This document shows, one piece after another, positions 44,395 through 56,279 of a DNA stretch of 64,000 bases; within the stretch, counting starts at the first letter, position 1; every line of letters begins with the position of its first letter. Below the pieces are notes generated by a model. The model searched no databases. It was not told the origin of the DNA and saw only the letters and a list, made by a program, of their open reading frames with translations. Both the position numbers and the translations under genes were made by a program. This DNA comes from Closterium sp. Naga37s-1 (taxonomy: Eukaryota; Streptophyta; Zygnematophyceae; Desmidiales; Closteriaceae): assembly GCA_947471745.1 (NCBI GenBank), contig CANJKZ010000084.1:2898501-2962500 (forward strand). The letters are read 5' to 3'.

Positions 44395-46127
44395 TGCGGC
44401 CAACATATGTGTTCCTCGGAAACCCGTTTCGTCATCAACCAGCGTCGTCTTCAGAATCCCTGCGTCGTCACCATCGCCAACAATCAACATCTTACAGCCC
44501 ATTGGATGGGTAACATCGTTCTTGATTCCGTTGAAGAAGACTTCAGTCTTCCATCTTAACGACGTGCTTCTCGTTCCTCGCCTTGGCTTCAATCTGATGT
44601 CATCTGCACAGCTTATGCGAAATGGGATTACTCTTCTTGGCGAACCTGGAAAGTTTACTTTGAATTACGGAGACAGGAAACTCGGCACGGCAGTCGAACA
44701 AAACGGTGTATTTGTCCTCAACTTTGTACCTGAGCGCACCCATGCTGATACGAAAAAAATCTCTCTCTCGGCCCATGGGAGCATCGCGATGACATTGATT
44801 ACACCGATGATACCGTTCCACGTGAGGGTGTTGTACCCACGTCATTGTGAGAATAGTGGGCGAGGAAAGGTTGACTAGGAAAGGGGGAGAGGTACAAGTA
44901 GAATGTCGAGAGAAATTCTGTACCCCCTAAGGCTAAACCCACTATAGCCTAGACAACTGTAAACACATAAACTAAGCCTAGATATAACTACGCGTATATG
45001 TTTGACAGTTATCAACCACGGCTGCCGCTGTCATGCTGACTTTTGACAACCAAGGCCTGAATGATGTACAGCCCTCCCGGGACTACCTTGCTTACGTTGG
45101 CGGTTGGGGAGATTCGACGAACATGCCCACAGGTGAAGGCATCTGGGGGGCACAAGAACCCGACAAGACTGCTTGGGGAGAAACACCAGCTGAACGCGAT
45201 CGCCGTCTTCTCACTAAAGCCGAGCAACGCGTCGCTGACATGGAAGTCCTCGACTCCGGACGTCTTGTCGGTGTCGAACCTAGACCTGCAGCATCAGATC
45301 AAGAAAGCGGGGAGTTAGTTCTCGAACCTGGCGAATACGTCGACGTTGAAGTGAAAATTCCACCACCTAATCTTACCAAGTTCATCCCGCCCGTCTCAGA
45401 TCATGTCCGCGCTGACGGTCATCGGCTGTTGTTATCTTTCTTCGCTAACGCTGATTATTATCTGCGTGCACAGGGACACAAAGCTACTGCAGAAACATGG
45501 CATAAGCGTCTTGGTCATAAATCGCAGTCTACGCTCAACAATACGGTCAAAGCCGCTGTTCTCGAAAAAAATTCGCTTCTCTTACCTGGCGGCCCCGAAA
45601 AGAAACCGGTCAATCGTCCGTCACCCTGCTTGATCTGCCCAGCAGCAAATCTACCGTACGAGCCGTACCCGTCTCATTTTCCTGGCGCTGAAGATTATCG
45701 CTTAATGGAAAAAGTCTACAGTGATATTCTCAACTTACCTGCGGAGGGTTTCAACAGTGAGGAATATGTCATCACGTTTACTAAAGCCTCTACTCGATAC
45801 GTCTGGACTGGTAATATGACTAATCGTTTCCTTGCCTTCACAACGTTTCGAACATGGCTGCCTCTCGCAGAACGTGAATCCGACACCAAACTGAAGTCCT
45901 TCCAGTGTGACGGAGCCGGGGAGTATCGGAGTCTCGAGTTTACGACGTATCTGCAAGACAGAGGCATACGGCGCCTCTTCTCGCTTCCTCAACGCTCACC
46001 AACAGAGCGGCGTAGCAGATCGCCTCAATCGGACTCTCCAAGAAAAGATGCGAGCTCTGCTCGCCCAATCCCAGCTCGGCCCGCTCTACTGACCCTTCGC
46101 GATGGACCATGCAACACTGTTGCATAA
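44395..46127 (+). pseudogene. Element G protease and integrase
   Basis: The protease continues in another frame (CGQHMC, then LNDVLLVPRLGFNLMSSAQL). The catalytic Asp is Asn (LNS for LDS). After the solo LTR at 44846-45007 comes a linker, then the integrase: WHKRLGHKSQSTLNNTV, CLICPAANLPYEPYPSHF, VYSDILNL, STRYVW, FQCDGAGEYRSLEF and, after a frameshift near 45990, NAHQQSGVADRLNRTLQEKM. Loss of frame and the D to N change show it is inactive. Confidence 0.88.
44846..45007 (-). mobile_element. Solo LTR, 162 bp, in element G
   Basis: Minus strand TGTCAAACATATACGC to CTATTCTCACA, flanked by GTCAT (44841-44845) and GTTAT (45008-45012), a duplication with one mismatch. It belongs to an LTR type otherwise not seen in the window. 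Confidence 0.8.
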
Positions 46128-46129
46128 CC

Positions 46130-47910
46130 TTCTGTCTTCCTCGGCTCTACCCAACAACGCATCACCCCACTTGCTGTGGACGGGCAAGTTGGGTACTACA
46201 AAACTTCTTCGAGTTTTCGGGTGTGTCGTGCAATACCGTCCTCCTACCGCTCCACTCGGAAAATTCGATCAACGTGCTAAGTGGGGCCTTCATCTCGGCC
46301 TCGAGAAACAGTTTTCTGCCTGGCGTATCATGGATTATCGCAGTCGCCTTCTGGTTCCTGCCCGTGACTGTATTTTCTACAAAAATCTGACCCTTCTCGT
46401 CTTCGAACAACATCTCGCCACGCAGCGTGACCCTGCCACTCTTTTCCACGGTGTTCGCTCATTCGCTAGCACCGACGCCGAACTCGCTGCCAGCGAAGAA
46501 CCTGACCCTGATGGTGCACGTGAAGCTGCTCCCGACCCACCTGTCCCAACCAATTCTTGGTGGGTTGTTCGTGGTTTTGACCAAACTCATGGGGTAGACT
46601 ACACGCTAACTTTCGCCCCGGTCAGCTGACATACAAGTGTTCGTCTCGTCATCTGCGAAGCAGCTGCAAAGAATCTTCCGCTGCGACAAATTGACGTTTC
46701 CAATGCGTTTCTGTATGCCGACGTCGATGCCGAAATCTACGTCGAATTTCCGCACACCTATCCGACAAACCCGCCAAGTGTCTGCAAGCTCAAGAAGTCA
46801 CTGTACGGTATCAAACAAGCACCGCGAGTGTGGCAGCATCATTTGAACAGAAAACTGACAGAAGTTGGGTTCCGACAACTGCCGCATGATCCCGGGATGT
46901 ATCGACTAGACGACAAGGGGAGTTATGCGCTGCTCGTGGTATACGTGGACGACATCCTCTACGTTAGCTCGTCGGCTTCATTGGGTGATCGCATCGAAGC
47001 AGATTTGAAGAAATCTCTCGATTTAACCATCTCCACCGAAGTGACCCAATTTCTTGGGTTAAACGTTTCCCGAACTTCCTCCGCCATCCATCTCACAGCA
47101 TCGAAGTATGCCGAGTCACTTGCTAAGCGCTTCAAAATTCCTACAGATTACGTCGCTACACCCTATCGATCTACACCCACCGGGCACGTCCTAAACAACA
47201 CCAATCTTTCAGCAACTGGCTTACAACTGTACCAGCAGCAACTCGGGTGTCTTCTCTTCGCAGCAGTCACGTGTCGTCCTGACCTTGCATACGTCGCAAG
47301 TTATCTCGCAAAGTTTCTACGTTGCCCAAAAGAAGAACACCACCTCGATCTTCAGCGTGCTCTACATTACTTTGTCGCGACACCAACAGACGGGCTGGTC
47401 TTCAACACAGGAAAACCAACCGACAAAATGTACCTCAGCGGATACGTCGACGCAGACCACGCCGGTGACACATCAGACCGACGGTCACGAACTGGCTACG
47501 TTTTCCGTCTCGAGCAAATTGGCCCGATATCGTGGAATTCATCGAAACAGGAGCTCGTGTCACTCTCCTCAGCTGAGGCAGAGTTTATTGCCGCATGTGC
47601 TGCAACCCGAGAAGGTTTATACCTGCAGGGATTGCTCGACGAAGCAAAATTCGTCACGCCGAATCAGTTCACGCTGCAGTGCGACAACCAGAGTGCAATT
47701 ACCATTGCCAACAAGCCCGGCTTCGCCAATCGCACGAAACATATCTCGCTGCGTTACTTCTTCGTCAAGGATGCGATCGACAATGGGAGAATGCGCCTTG
47801 TCTACTGTCCCACTGGTGACATGGCAGCTGACTCGCTTACCAAGAAAATGACACGTCAGAAATTTCACCACTGCAACCAGCTCAGCGGCGTTTCTGAGGC
47901 AACTGGGTAA
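46130..47910 (+). pseudogene. Element G integrase C-terminus, RT and RNase H
   Basis: Integrase end (MDHATLLHNLLSSS, LLRVFGCVVQYRPP, AKWGLHLGLEKQFSAW) runs into a linker. About 80 residues of the RT N-terminus are deleted (PVPTNSWWVVRGFDQTHGV). TGA at 46627 replaces an Arg codon (APVS-HTSVRL), followed by a frame change. From 46828 the frame is open: YGIKQAPRVWQHHLNRKL, YVDDILYVSSSASLGD, then RNase H YVDADHAGDTSDRRSRTGY, SSAEAEFIAACAATREGLY and MAADSLTKKM, stop TAA. The active-site YVDD is intact, but the N-terminal deletion disables the enzyme. Confidence 0.9.
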
Positions 47911-47940
47911 CTACACCGAACTCCTAGAGGTGAAGGGGAG

Positions 47941-48377
47941 TGTTGAGATAATATCGAGACTTAAGCACTTCAAGGAATTCGTGTAGTACAGTTAGTACAG
48001 TGCGAGAATTTGCACGTAATAGTAAAGTACCGATAGGATGACGTCAGCAAAGCGCTACGTGCCCTAGGATGACGTCAGCAAGTAGCTGTAGGCCTCGCAA
48101 ATAGTCATGTACCGTTTCAGAACAGGAATAGCGTGAATAGCACGGTACAATAGGCGAATAGGTACTTTACTCTAGCTATATATTCTGTATGTTTGTCATT
48201 TTTTAATATACTTGATTTCAGAGACATTGATCCTGAAACGTATCACTACATGGGCTTTACATACTAGCCCAGACAAAGCCTCCTATACTGGCTTTAACTC
48301 ATACAAAAGACTTCCACTGCAACAGGAAGCTACCATCCTAAGTATACGATCCTATTCAATCATTTCAAATTCTAACA
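47941..48377 (+). repeat. Element G 3' LTR
   Basis: 437 bp, preceded by the purine tract AGGTGAAGGGGAG. Compared with the 5' LTR it has a 10 bp insertion (CCACTGCAAC region, about 48312) and lacks a short CTGATGTCAGC-type segment. Confidence 0.92.
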
Positions 48378-48682
48378 TAGCAAAGAGATACAAGGACATA
48401 TATATGATTACAAGGAATCTGAAGGGTTTAACTGTATCTGCCGTTGCGGTTCGATACAGCGACGACTCGGGTAACTGCTCAATAACGAGTCAGTTATTTG
48501 TCCTTGATGTCGCGCTGCCTTTGTCAATACAAAGGTCGCTGACCTTTGACCTTCGCTTCAACCTCCTGCTGTTGTCGTTCAGTCAACCGCTTTGGTCGAC
48601 TCGGTGTTACTTCGTTGTGAGTATACTTCTCCTTTTGTTATAGTGCTCGATACTTCAGAAGCGCAAAATAAATGTTTCCAAC

Positions 48683-48870
48683 ACTCCCCTTCGCTTCTGG
48701 AGTGTCATCACCTTCGTTGCTGGTGACGTGGCTCTGTCCAGTCAGCAGCATGCAGTACTCAAACTTATGCTTTCCAAAGTTCTTGGTCAGATAATCTGCT
48801 GCCATCTCGGACGTGGGACAGTAACATAGCTTGAGTTTCCCTTTCTCGATCTTGTCGTTCATGAAGAACT
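48683..48870 (-). pseudogene. Element H RNase H C-terminus
   Basis: The minus strand reads IEKGKLKLCYCPTSEMAADYLTKNFGKHKFEYCMLL, ending at GDDTPEAKGS before the LTR. It matches the end of C RNase H. The rest of RNase H and the RT are deleted. Confidence 0.85.
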
Positions 48871-48879
48871 AGCATAGGG

Positions 48880-49811
48880 AAATGTGCTTTGTTCGGTTCG
48901 CGAGGATGACGAAAGCAAGTTGTGCAACAGCACAGCGTCATCCATCGCCTCAGGCCACTGATGGTTGGGTAGCCGCATGTGTTGAAATCATAGGAGCCAT
49001 GGCTAGGGTGTGAGCTAGCCAAGGAGTGTCAAGAGATTTGAGAACAAGAAAGAGGTGTTTCACTATAGAGAGTGAAGTACAAATAGGGTAGGAAAGGGGG
49101 GTACACCACCAAGCAAGAAGTTAGGATAACTACACTAAGGCTAGAACTACATGTAGTTATAATAATATAACTCTGACAGCATGCCACGTAGCAGCTTGCG
49201 CATGGTGTTCTGGAGGGTCCTGTTCATTCTTTCTGCCACCTATTGCTGCTCATGAGCGTAAGGAAGAGAAATGAGTCGCTTGATGCCTCTCTCCGCCAAG
49301 TATTGCTTGAACCGCTGTGACTGATATTCTCCTCCTCCATCTAACTGAAAACTTTACAGCTTCACCCCTGATTCTCTTTCTGCTACAAGGAGCCAAGCGA
49401 CGAATGCTTCGAAGGCTATGTCGCGACTTGGAAGGTTGAGGTGCCAGACGTATCTGGTGGCGGCGTCGATGAATGTGATTGCGTAGTTGTATGCTCCTTG
49501 TCCACTTTCGCGGGTATACAAAATGTCGCCGTAGACCTTCTCCAGTGATGCGTATGCTGGCATGCTCAGGTTGTGGTGAGAGATGAATGGTTGATGGGGT
49601 AAGTCAGCTTCAGGGCAGGAAAAGTAGGTTCCGCGGACTCGTTGAAGTTCTTTGACGTTGGGTAAAAGTAGTGAGTCTTTATCGAGCACTCCTGCTCTTA
49701 TCGTGTTGTTCAGTGTCGTGTTGCTTGGATGACCTAACCTTTGATGCCATCGTGATTCGTCGGCGCGATGTCCAGGTGAACGTCTGTACAGATTGGAGTT
49801 GGAGTAAAAAT
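48880..49811 (-). pseudogene. Element H integrase, split by a solo LTR
   Basis: The minus strand reads NFYSNSNLYRRSPGHRADES, WHQRLGHPSNTTLNNTI, CPEADLPHQPFISHHN, FIDAATRYVWHLNLPSRD, then VAERESGVKL with TAA in place of Lys, SFQLDGGGEYQSQ and a stop inside EQQ-VAERMN. After the solo LTR a short C-terminal piece (SGLRRWMTL frame; MDDAVLLHNLLS in the family frame) remains. Close to C integrase. Confidence 0.85.
48980..49178 (-). mobile_element. Solo LTR, 199 bp, in H integrase
   Basis: Minus strand TGTCAGAGTTATATT to ATGATTTCAACA, with a perfect duplication GCATG (48975-48979 and 49179-49183). A further distinct LTR family with no internal part in the window. Confidence 0.9.
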
Positions 49812-49942
49812 TGTCAGAAGAATGAACGAGAATGAATGCATTGAACAGAAGTTGGGTACAAGTACTAACCCTAATTGGGTTGTACCCCTTATGGGCCACC
49901 CCACTACAGCCTACACAAAGTAAGCACTATAACATTCTGACA
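49812..49942 (-). repeat. A2 3' LTR (131 bp)
   Basis: TGTCAGAATGTTATAG to CATTCTTCTGACA on the minus strand, preceded by the purine tract CTATGGGGG (as CCCCCATAG on plus). Confidence 0.92.
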
Positions 49943-50172
49943 CACCCCCATAGGCAAAGTGTGGGAGAACAAGTGGTCACAAGACCAGTCAAGAAAAGCA
50001 AGACAAGCTCAAGGTGGATCACAAAGTCATCACACAGTCCGAGCACAAGCAAAGGGCCACAAGGCCAATTCACATGCAGTGTTATATATAGAAGAGAAAC
50101 AAACAATACAGTGATCATACCCTAGCAAGTGCAAGCATGCAAGTATATATATAGATCACAGTACAAGCAAAG

Positions 50173-52300
50173 TCACGCAGTAAGCAAGTGGGTCAAAGTT
50201 GGCACAAGGCCTAAAACAGTAACAAAACGCTGATGATCACCAGGCGGAAGTGCCTTGGTGAAGACATCAGCAGTGTTGGCCCGAGTGGCCACGTACGCAA
50301 GACGAAGCTGGCCACGCTGCTGCAACTCTCGAGCAAGGAAGTATCGCAGAGCGATGTGCTTTGTTCGGTGCTCCAGTCTGTGCTCCTGACACAATGCAAT
50401 CATGGCCTTGTTGTCTACGTACAGAACTGGAGGCGAACGAGGCTGCTCTCCCAAGTCAGTCAGCATGCAGGTGAGCCAGCGTAGCTCCTGTGCAGCCATG
50501 GCCCCAGCGTAGATCTCAGCCTCACAACTGGAGCTGAGAACCGAAGACAAGCGGGTAGACCGGCAGGAGACAGAGCCAGAGCCAAGGCTGAAGGTGTAAC
50601 CCTGTGACGACCGCTGCGTAGCTGAGTCGTCAACCCAAGAAGCGTCTGCGTGACCGGTGAGGACAAATGGACCCCGTCCTCCAAGCACGAGCCCCATGCC
50701 CGTCGTACTGCACAAGTAATGCAGTACCCTCTTCGCAGCATCCCAATGCACCTTTCGGTGCCTGCCGGGAGCCACGTAGCGAGCCAGGAGGCTGAGAGGG
50801 TACGCGAGGTCGGGTCGTGTGCACGTCATCAGGTATATGAGGCAACCCACAAGCTCTGGGTACGGACCACTCGGCTCTACGGACTCGTCCGAAGGAGGAG
50901 CTGAGAGCGAGTGGCTGGTAGACACAGGAGTGGGCTGTGGCGAGGAGAACTGGAAGCCGAAGCGCTGAAGGACCTGGTGCACCATGTGTGACTGAGTCAG
51001 GGTAATGGTGCGCCGAGCTCTCTCCCGGGTGATCTGCAAGCCAAGATAGTTGCGCAGTTCACCCAGGTCAGTGCAGGTGTGTCTCTTCTGCAGCTTCGAC
51101 TTCACAAGGGTCAGTGCCTCAGTGTCAGCAGTGGCAAAGACGAGGTCGTCGACGTAGACAAGGACGTAGAAAGGCGGCAGCGGGGTGTCGGTGCGTAGAA
51201 ACAGCGACGGGTCAGCAGTAGCAGGAGCAAACCCAAGAGCCGCAAGTGTAGTCCTCAGTGTGTCGTGCCACTCGCGAGGCGCCTGACGGAGACCGTAGAC
51301 TGGCCGCCGAAGACTCCACTGAGTACCTGCAGGAAAAGACTCAGTGAAACCAGGTGGGCGGTGCAACCAGATACCCTCGTGCAGGCTGCCCTGCAGGAAA
51401 GCTGTGCTGAAGACCAGAGAGTGCAACTCGTAGTCACGCTGAGCAGCGACGTGCGGCAACACCCGAAGAGTAGTCATCTTCGGGGTGGGGGAGAAGGTCT
51501 GGAAGTAGTTAACTCCCTATCGCTGACTGAAGCCTCTAGCAACGTAACGTGCCTTGAAGGCAGGCGGAGAACCTGGCGGCCGCTTCACCCTGAAGATCCA
51601 CATGCCATCGACTATGTTCGCCCCAGGTGGGGGAGCCTCGTCGACGTAGGTGCCTGTGGACTTCCAGGATGCCATCTCAGCATCCATGGCTGCCTGCCAC
51701 TGAGAGGAGTAAGGACCCGTAATCGCCTCTGCGTAAGAGCGCGGGGTCGGGATGTCTGGAGCATCCGGGTCTCCCTTAGGGGCAAGCAGCATGGAAGCGA
51801 AACGAGGTACAGCAGCTGCAAGAGACTCAAAGTCCTCCTGCCTGTCCTCAAGGACGTCCGTGCAAAGAGCACACTCACCCCTGACGGACGGAGGACTGGC
51901 AGACGCAGACTCAGCAACAAGAGCAGTGGCGTAGTCTAGACGACAGGCAGCAGCAAAGTCAAGCAGCTCAACAACAAGAGAAGACGCAGCAGCAGACTCA
52001 AATGAAGGGTCAGTGACAGCAGTGGCTAGGAGACGAAAGACAGTGGGACTGGCAGCACGAGTGTGGTCAGAGTCAGGGTCAGGGACCTCAGGAAGAGAGG
52101 ACTCAGGAGGAGCAGGCAGAGGAAGACATAGAGGAACAGAGGAAGGACGAAGGGTCATAGCGTGCGTGCTAGGGACAGGAGGAGGACGCGAACGAGGAAC
52201 ACGACGAGCAGTGCAAACAAGCAAGACAGGACGAGACGCAGGCGCACGACGCTCTGTAAGACCGCCGGAGTGCTCAGTGTAAGGAGAAGGAGCAGGCAGA
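50173..52300 (-). pseudogene. A2 reverse transcriptase and RNase H
   Basis: Long open frame from MTTLRVLPHVAAQRD at 51477 to stop at 50173, plus the upstream part 52224-51517 in register. Visible are MWIFRVKRPPGSPPAFKARY, YVDDLVFATADTEALTLV, GCLIYLMTCTRPDLAYPL, HADASWVDD, SSSCEAEIYAGAMAAQELRW and ADVFTKAL. Two defects stand out: TAG inside SQR-GVNYF where relatives have CAG, and HSLVFSTAFLQG with Val instead of the first catalytic Asp (relatives HSLDFSTAF). It is therefore catalytically dead despite good overall preservation. Confidence 0.92.
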
Positions 52301-53260
52301 GGAGAGGCCGGCTGAAACGGCGGCTGCGACTGGTGAGGTGGGGGACACAGGAGGGGAGTTGTAAGGGCAGCAGAAGGCGAGGTACCAAGAACCTGCTACA
52401 GCAGGGGAACGAAGTACGGTCGCGGCCGCACAGCGCCACCAGGGTCAATAGCTCCAGCTCCTCCAGCTCCAGCACCTCCAACAGGAGGGCCTCCAACTCC
52501 AGCGCCTCATGCGCCAGGGCCACCAACTCCAGCTCCTCCAGCTCCAGCGCCACCAGCGCCAGTAGTACCAGACTCCGTAAGGTCTCCAGCTCCCGTACCC
52601 TCAACACCACCAGACCCGGCAGCTCCAGTACCCCGGGTACGAGCACCTCCAGGACCTGTGGTCGCAGTGCCTCCAGTAACACCAGCTCCAGCAGCAACTC
52701 CAGGACCTCCAGCTCCAGCAGAGCCAGCACCTCCAGCTCCAGAAACTCCACTCCGAAGGCGCGTACGCCAAACAAACCACTCACGCAACTGCTGCGGAGA
52801 CAGGCTCGACGAAGCACCAGCAGAACCTCCAGACGAAGCAGTACCCTGAGGCTCCGCACCTCTAGACTCCGCACCCTCCGACGCAGCACCCCCAGGCTGA
52901 ACATCCTCAGGCTCAGCACCCCCAGGCTCACCACCCCCAGTCGCAACACCCCCAGGCTCAGCACCCCCACTCTCAACACCCCCAAGCTCAGCACCCCCAG
53001 TCTCAGCACCCTCAGACTCCGCACACCAAGGCTCCGCACCCCCACATGCAGCACCCCCAGACGCAGCACCTCGAGCAGCACCTGAGTTGACAGCTACCTG
53101 AACAGGCGCACGACCAGGGAGAGGGTCTACCTGAGACACACATGAGGGAGCAGGACCCAGGGGCGGGAGGGGGTCTACCGGAGGGGGACCGGAAGCAAGG
53201 AAGAGCGGCGGGGGCGGGGGAGGGGCAGAGCGGTAGGGGAAGAGACGGTAAAAGGGAACC
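52300..53260 (-). pseudogene. A2 IN-RT linker with repeats
   Basis: Minus strand from DVTFDESVPFYRLFPY through PAPSCVSQVDPLPGRAPVQ to AEPGG-type 15 bp repeats (about 52850-53060) and Gly/Ala/Thr-rich repeats (about 52430-52760), then toward RT. The linker is several hundred residues long. I know no function for it. The equivalent in A1 and D is similar in type but variable in length. Confidence 0.75.
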
Positions 53261-53269
53261 GACTCGTCA

Positions 53270-53800
53270 AACGTGACGTCTGAGAAGGGAAGACACGGCG
53301 CGAGGTGGGGTGGTAAAACTGCCAGCCAGGCGCATCGGGGACAAAGCCAAGGAAGACGCAGGGGATAGCACGGGGGTAGAGCTTGTCCGTTGACGTATCG
53401 CGATCAAAGGCACGAGATCCCCAGACCCGGAACACTCACGCATCGACAAACTCCCCCATCCAACACAGTGTGGGCGAGGTCTCCGGCAAGGAGACACAGG
53501 GCCAGAGGTTGAGCTGATGCGCAGCGTACTGGACCGCAAACGGCCACAGAAAATGGGGAGCAGCAACATGGATCATGGAGGTACGAGCGACCTCCATGAC
53601 TAAGAAGGTCCTGGCCGAACCGCTTGCGGAGCTGGAGACGGACTGTGCGGATCCAAGGGATCAAGACATCAACGACCTGACCCTTGCTGCGCAAGGGGAA
53701 GACCGTGGTGTACCGCGTGTAGTCGTCAACTACCAGCAGAAAGTAGCGCTCGCGGCTCTATCCACTGACGCGGGCTGGGCCCCACAAGTCCATGTGGAGA
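53270..53800 (-). pseudogene. A2 integrase core, deleted
   Basis: The minus strand reads RYFLLVVDDYTRY, PLRSKGQVVDVLIPWIRTVR and LRKRFGQDL, then jumps to VMEVARTSMIHVAAPHF in another frame, so the LHSDRGGEF to AERRIGL block, with two catalytic residues, is missing. The C-terminal part (GDLAHTVLDGGV frame; RVWGSRAFDRDTS, CVFLGFVPDAPGWQFYHP) remains. Confidence 0.85.
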
Positions 53801-54540
53801 GTCTGCAGGGGAGCAGTCGTCGGGGGAAACGAGGAGGAGTGAGGAGCGGCGCGCTGCTGCCCCTCGACGCAAGGGAGGCAGGGCGGGGCAGGCGAGGGCG
53901 GGAGGGGAGGAAGAGACCTGGGTAGACCAGAGACGAGAAACCGGGACTGCATGCAACGAAGGCGAGGCAAGGAGGGGTGACCCAGGCGGTGGTGCCACAG
54001 AAGAGTCTGGTGCGACAGGAGGCGACACGAGCAAGAGGTGGCTACCTGACCTGACGCGGACACCTGAGCAGACGCAGCTACATGAGAAGGCTTGGTAGCA
54101 AGTGTGTACAGACTCGACCCTGGCCGACGAGTGAACGTGGCCAGGTGACGGCCCGTCCGTGTGCACGTGTAGATCGACACACGCTGACCCCCAGGAGTGG
54201 TGGTAGTGACCATCGCATCCTGGAGGGCAGCGGTACTCACCAATTTCGTAGAGCACGAGGGGAGGTGAAGACCTGATAGTGAGCCGGACAGAACCACCGG
54301 ACACGGGAGGACAGTGGAGGAACGGGCCACGACCGGTTCCCCGGAGGGGTTAGCCAATCTGACCGGGACAGGTGCAGGAAGAGGAGTGAGGGTGGTGCTG
54401 TCACAAAAGAAACAGCGCGAGGCGCCTGAGTCCAACGTGAAGGTGTGCAAAGCCTCAGGAAGCGCAGTACCAGACTCACTAGCACCTAAAGCAGCAGCGG
54501 CTATACCTGGGTCAGGCGGCACACACCGGTAACAGTCACC
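53758..54540 (-). pseudogene. A2 protease and GAG-pre-integrase
   Basis: Protease motif LHTFTLDSGASRCFFCDSTT, then GAG-pre-integrase LLWHHRLGHPSLPRLRCMQS and CLPCVEGQQRAAPHSSSF, and the integrase start MDLWGPARVSG, with TAG (53758) where relatives have Gln of GQGRERYF. This is the most complete protease region of family A in the window and is the reference for the inverted block in D. Confidence 0.9.
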
Positions 54541-55848
54541 CTCAGCACTAACAGACAAAGCATACATAGCAGAAAGCATAGCATCAAAGTCTAGGTCAAA
54601 GATAGCAATCCTAGACTTAAGCAGATCTGCCCAGCGAAGGAGCTCGACGTCGTCACCAAACTCAGCACGCCAAGCGTTGTCGAGGCAGGAGAAGCAGCGG
54701 TGCTGAGTGTGGAGCCTCCCACAAGTCTGACCAGCACGGTCACCCGTGCGAATGACATACGGGCAACTACCCCCAGACGCCCCACGCAGAAGCCACTCAC
54801 GAAGCTGCTAGGGAGACGGGGTCTCGCTCCGACGCTGCTGCTGCTAACGCTGGCCACCACCAGAACCGACACGTCAAGCGCCAGTCCCACCGCCACCAGT
54901 CCCACCGCCGCCACTGCCGCCACTCCCACCGCTGCCTCCACCACCGCCACCAGAGCCCCCACTCCCTCCACCAGTCCCACCGCCGCCACCACCTCCACTG
55001 CTGCCCCCACCACCACTCCCGCTGCCACCTCCACCACCACCAGTGCCACCACCACCACCACTGCCACCTTTGCCCTTGCTGCTGCGGCGCTTCGCACTGG
55101 CAGAAGCAGCCCCGACGTCCTCAGGAATAGAGACGTCCGCAGTAGCAGCAGAGGCTTAGGTTGGGGCAAGGGGGGAGGGGGAACACCCCTCAAAGAAGGG
55201 CGGGCGCGGAGTGCCACGAGCAGCACCTACAGCAACTGCACTAGTCTCAGCTGCGAGGAGATGCTGCTCGAGGAGGTCAACAGTGAGGGAGGTGGGGTCA
55301 AGAGATAGGAAGTGGTCCCTAACAGAGCGAAGAGAGTCAGGGAGGCAGGTGACTATAAAGTAGAGAGTGATGTACATCGGGGGCGGGTTCCTGTCAAGGA
55401 ACTCAGCAGGAACGGCAGCGCGGTAGCGAGCGTCACTAGCGCGAAGGTGGGAAACCAGGTCCTCGACTGTGGCAAAAGCGGACAGCTCGGGGAACAGGTA
55501 GGGCAGAAGAAGGCGGCCTAGAGCAGCAGTGGCAGGGGAGGAGTAGCGAGCTACTACAGCGTCGTACAGTGCCTGTGCTGTCCTGTGCTGTCCGAAGTGA
55601 GCGCACTCAGCTAATAGCAGGTGGTTGCGAATGGCTAAGCGGGCAGCAGCGTTTAGAGTAAGCCACTGTGAGCGAGTCGAACTGTCGGCTGTGGAGGGAG
55701 GGGCAGTAGCAGCTCCTGACGCTAGGTCAAACAGCGAGACACTGTCCTTAGAATCGCTCAGTAGGTACAGCTGCAAGTCGTCAAGCCACGTGTCAAACTG
55801 ATCTGGTCTACCCTCATGATCAAACGCAAGGACCCGAAGCGAAGCCAC
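54540..55848 (-). pseudogene. A2 second-cassette gag
   Basis: ATG at 55848 (MASLRVLAFDHEGRPDQFD). The capsid-like part is open to about 55156 (LYDAVVARYSSPATAALGRL, NPPPMYITLYFIVTCLPDSL), then a Gly/Ser-rich tract in a shifted frame (about 54880-55100), the Cys/His region near 54700-54790, and the tail leading to MYALSVSAEG. A frameshift near 55150 breaks it. Confidence 0.87.
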
Positions 55849-55959
55849 AGCTGTGCAGTACGTAGGAGTAGTAGTAGTTGCTGTAGCAGTAGCAGTAGCA
55901 GCTGTAGCAAGAGCAGCAGTGATAGAGGGGCTAAGAGGCCGAGAGGGTAGGGGTCGACT

Positions 55960-56265
55960 GGGCCGGGTTTCGTGGGCTAGAGACGAGACCGGGCGCGGGG
56001 CTAGGTGCCGACGGGGCCGGGCACGGGGCTAAGGGTCGACAGGTGGCCGGGCGCTGGCTAGGGACGGGGCTGGGCGCGGGTCTAGGGGCCTACAGGGGGC
56101 CGGTCGCGGGCTAGGAACGGGGCCGGGCGCGGGCTAGGGACGGGGCCGGGCGCGGGCTAGGGATGGGGCCGGGCGCGGGCTAGGGACGGGGCCGGGCGCG
56201 GGGCTAGGGGCCGACAAGGGGGGGGGGGGGGGGCGGGCGCGGGCTAGGAACGGGGCCGGACGCGG
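55960..56265 (-). repeat. A2 second leader array (GGGCCGGGCGCGGGCTAGG)
   Basis: Units like those in F (25951-26640), ending with a run of 18-20 G at about 56218-56236. It is a complete change of leader type compared with 58540-59290 of the same element. Confidence 0.85.
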
Positions 56266-56279
56266 GGGGGAGAGGGGTA

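Larger units (their letters stand above)
42344..48377 (+). mobile_element. Copia element G, inserted in the LTR of H
   Basis: LTRs 42344-42770 (427 bp) and 47941-48377 (437 bp), target duplication TAGCA (42339-42343 and 48378-48382). The uninterrupted site is visible in the family-B LTR fragment at about 13305. The coding order is gag, protease, integrase, RT, RNase H. A reverse-oriented solo LTR sits at 44846-45007. LTR differences include small indels, so G is older than D. Confidence 0.93.
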
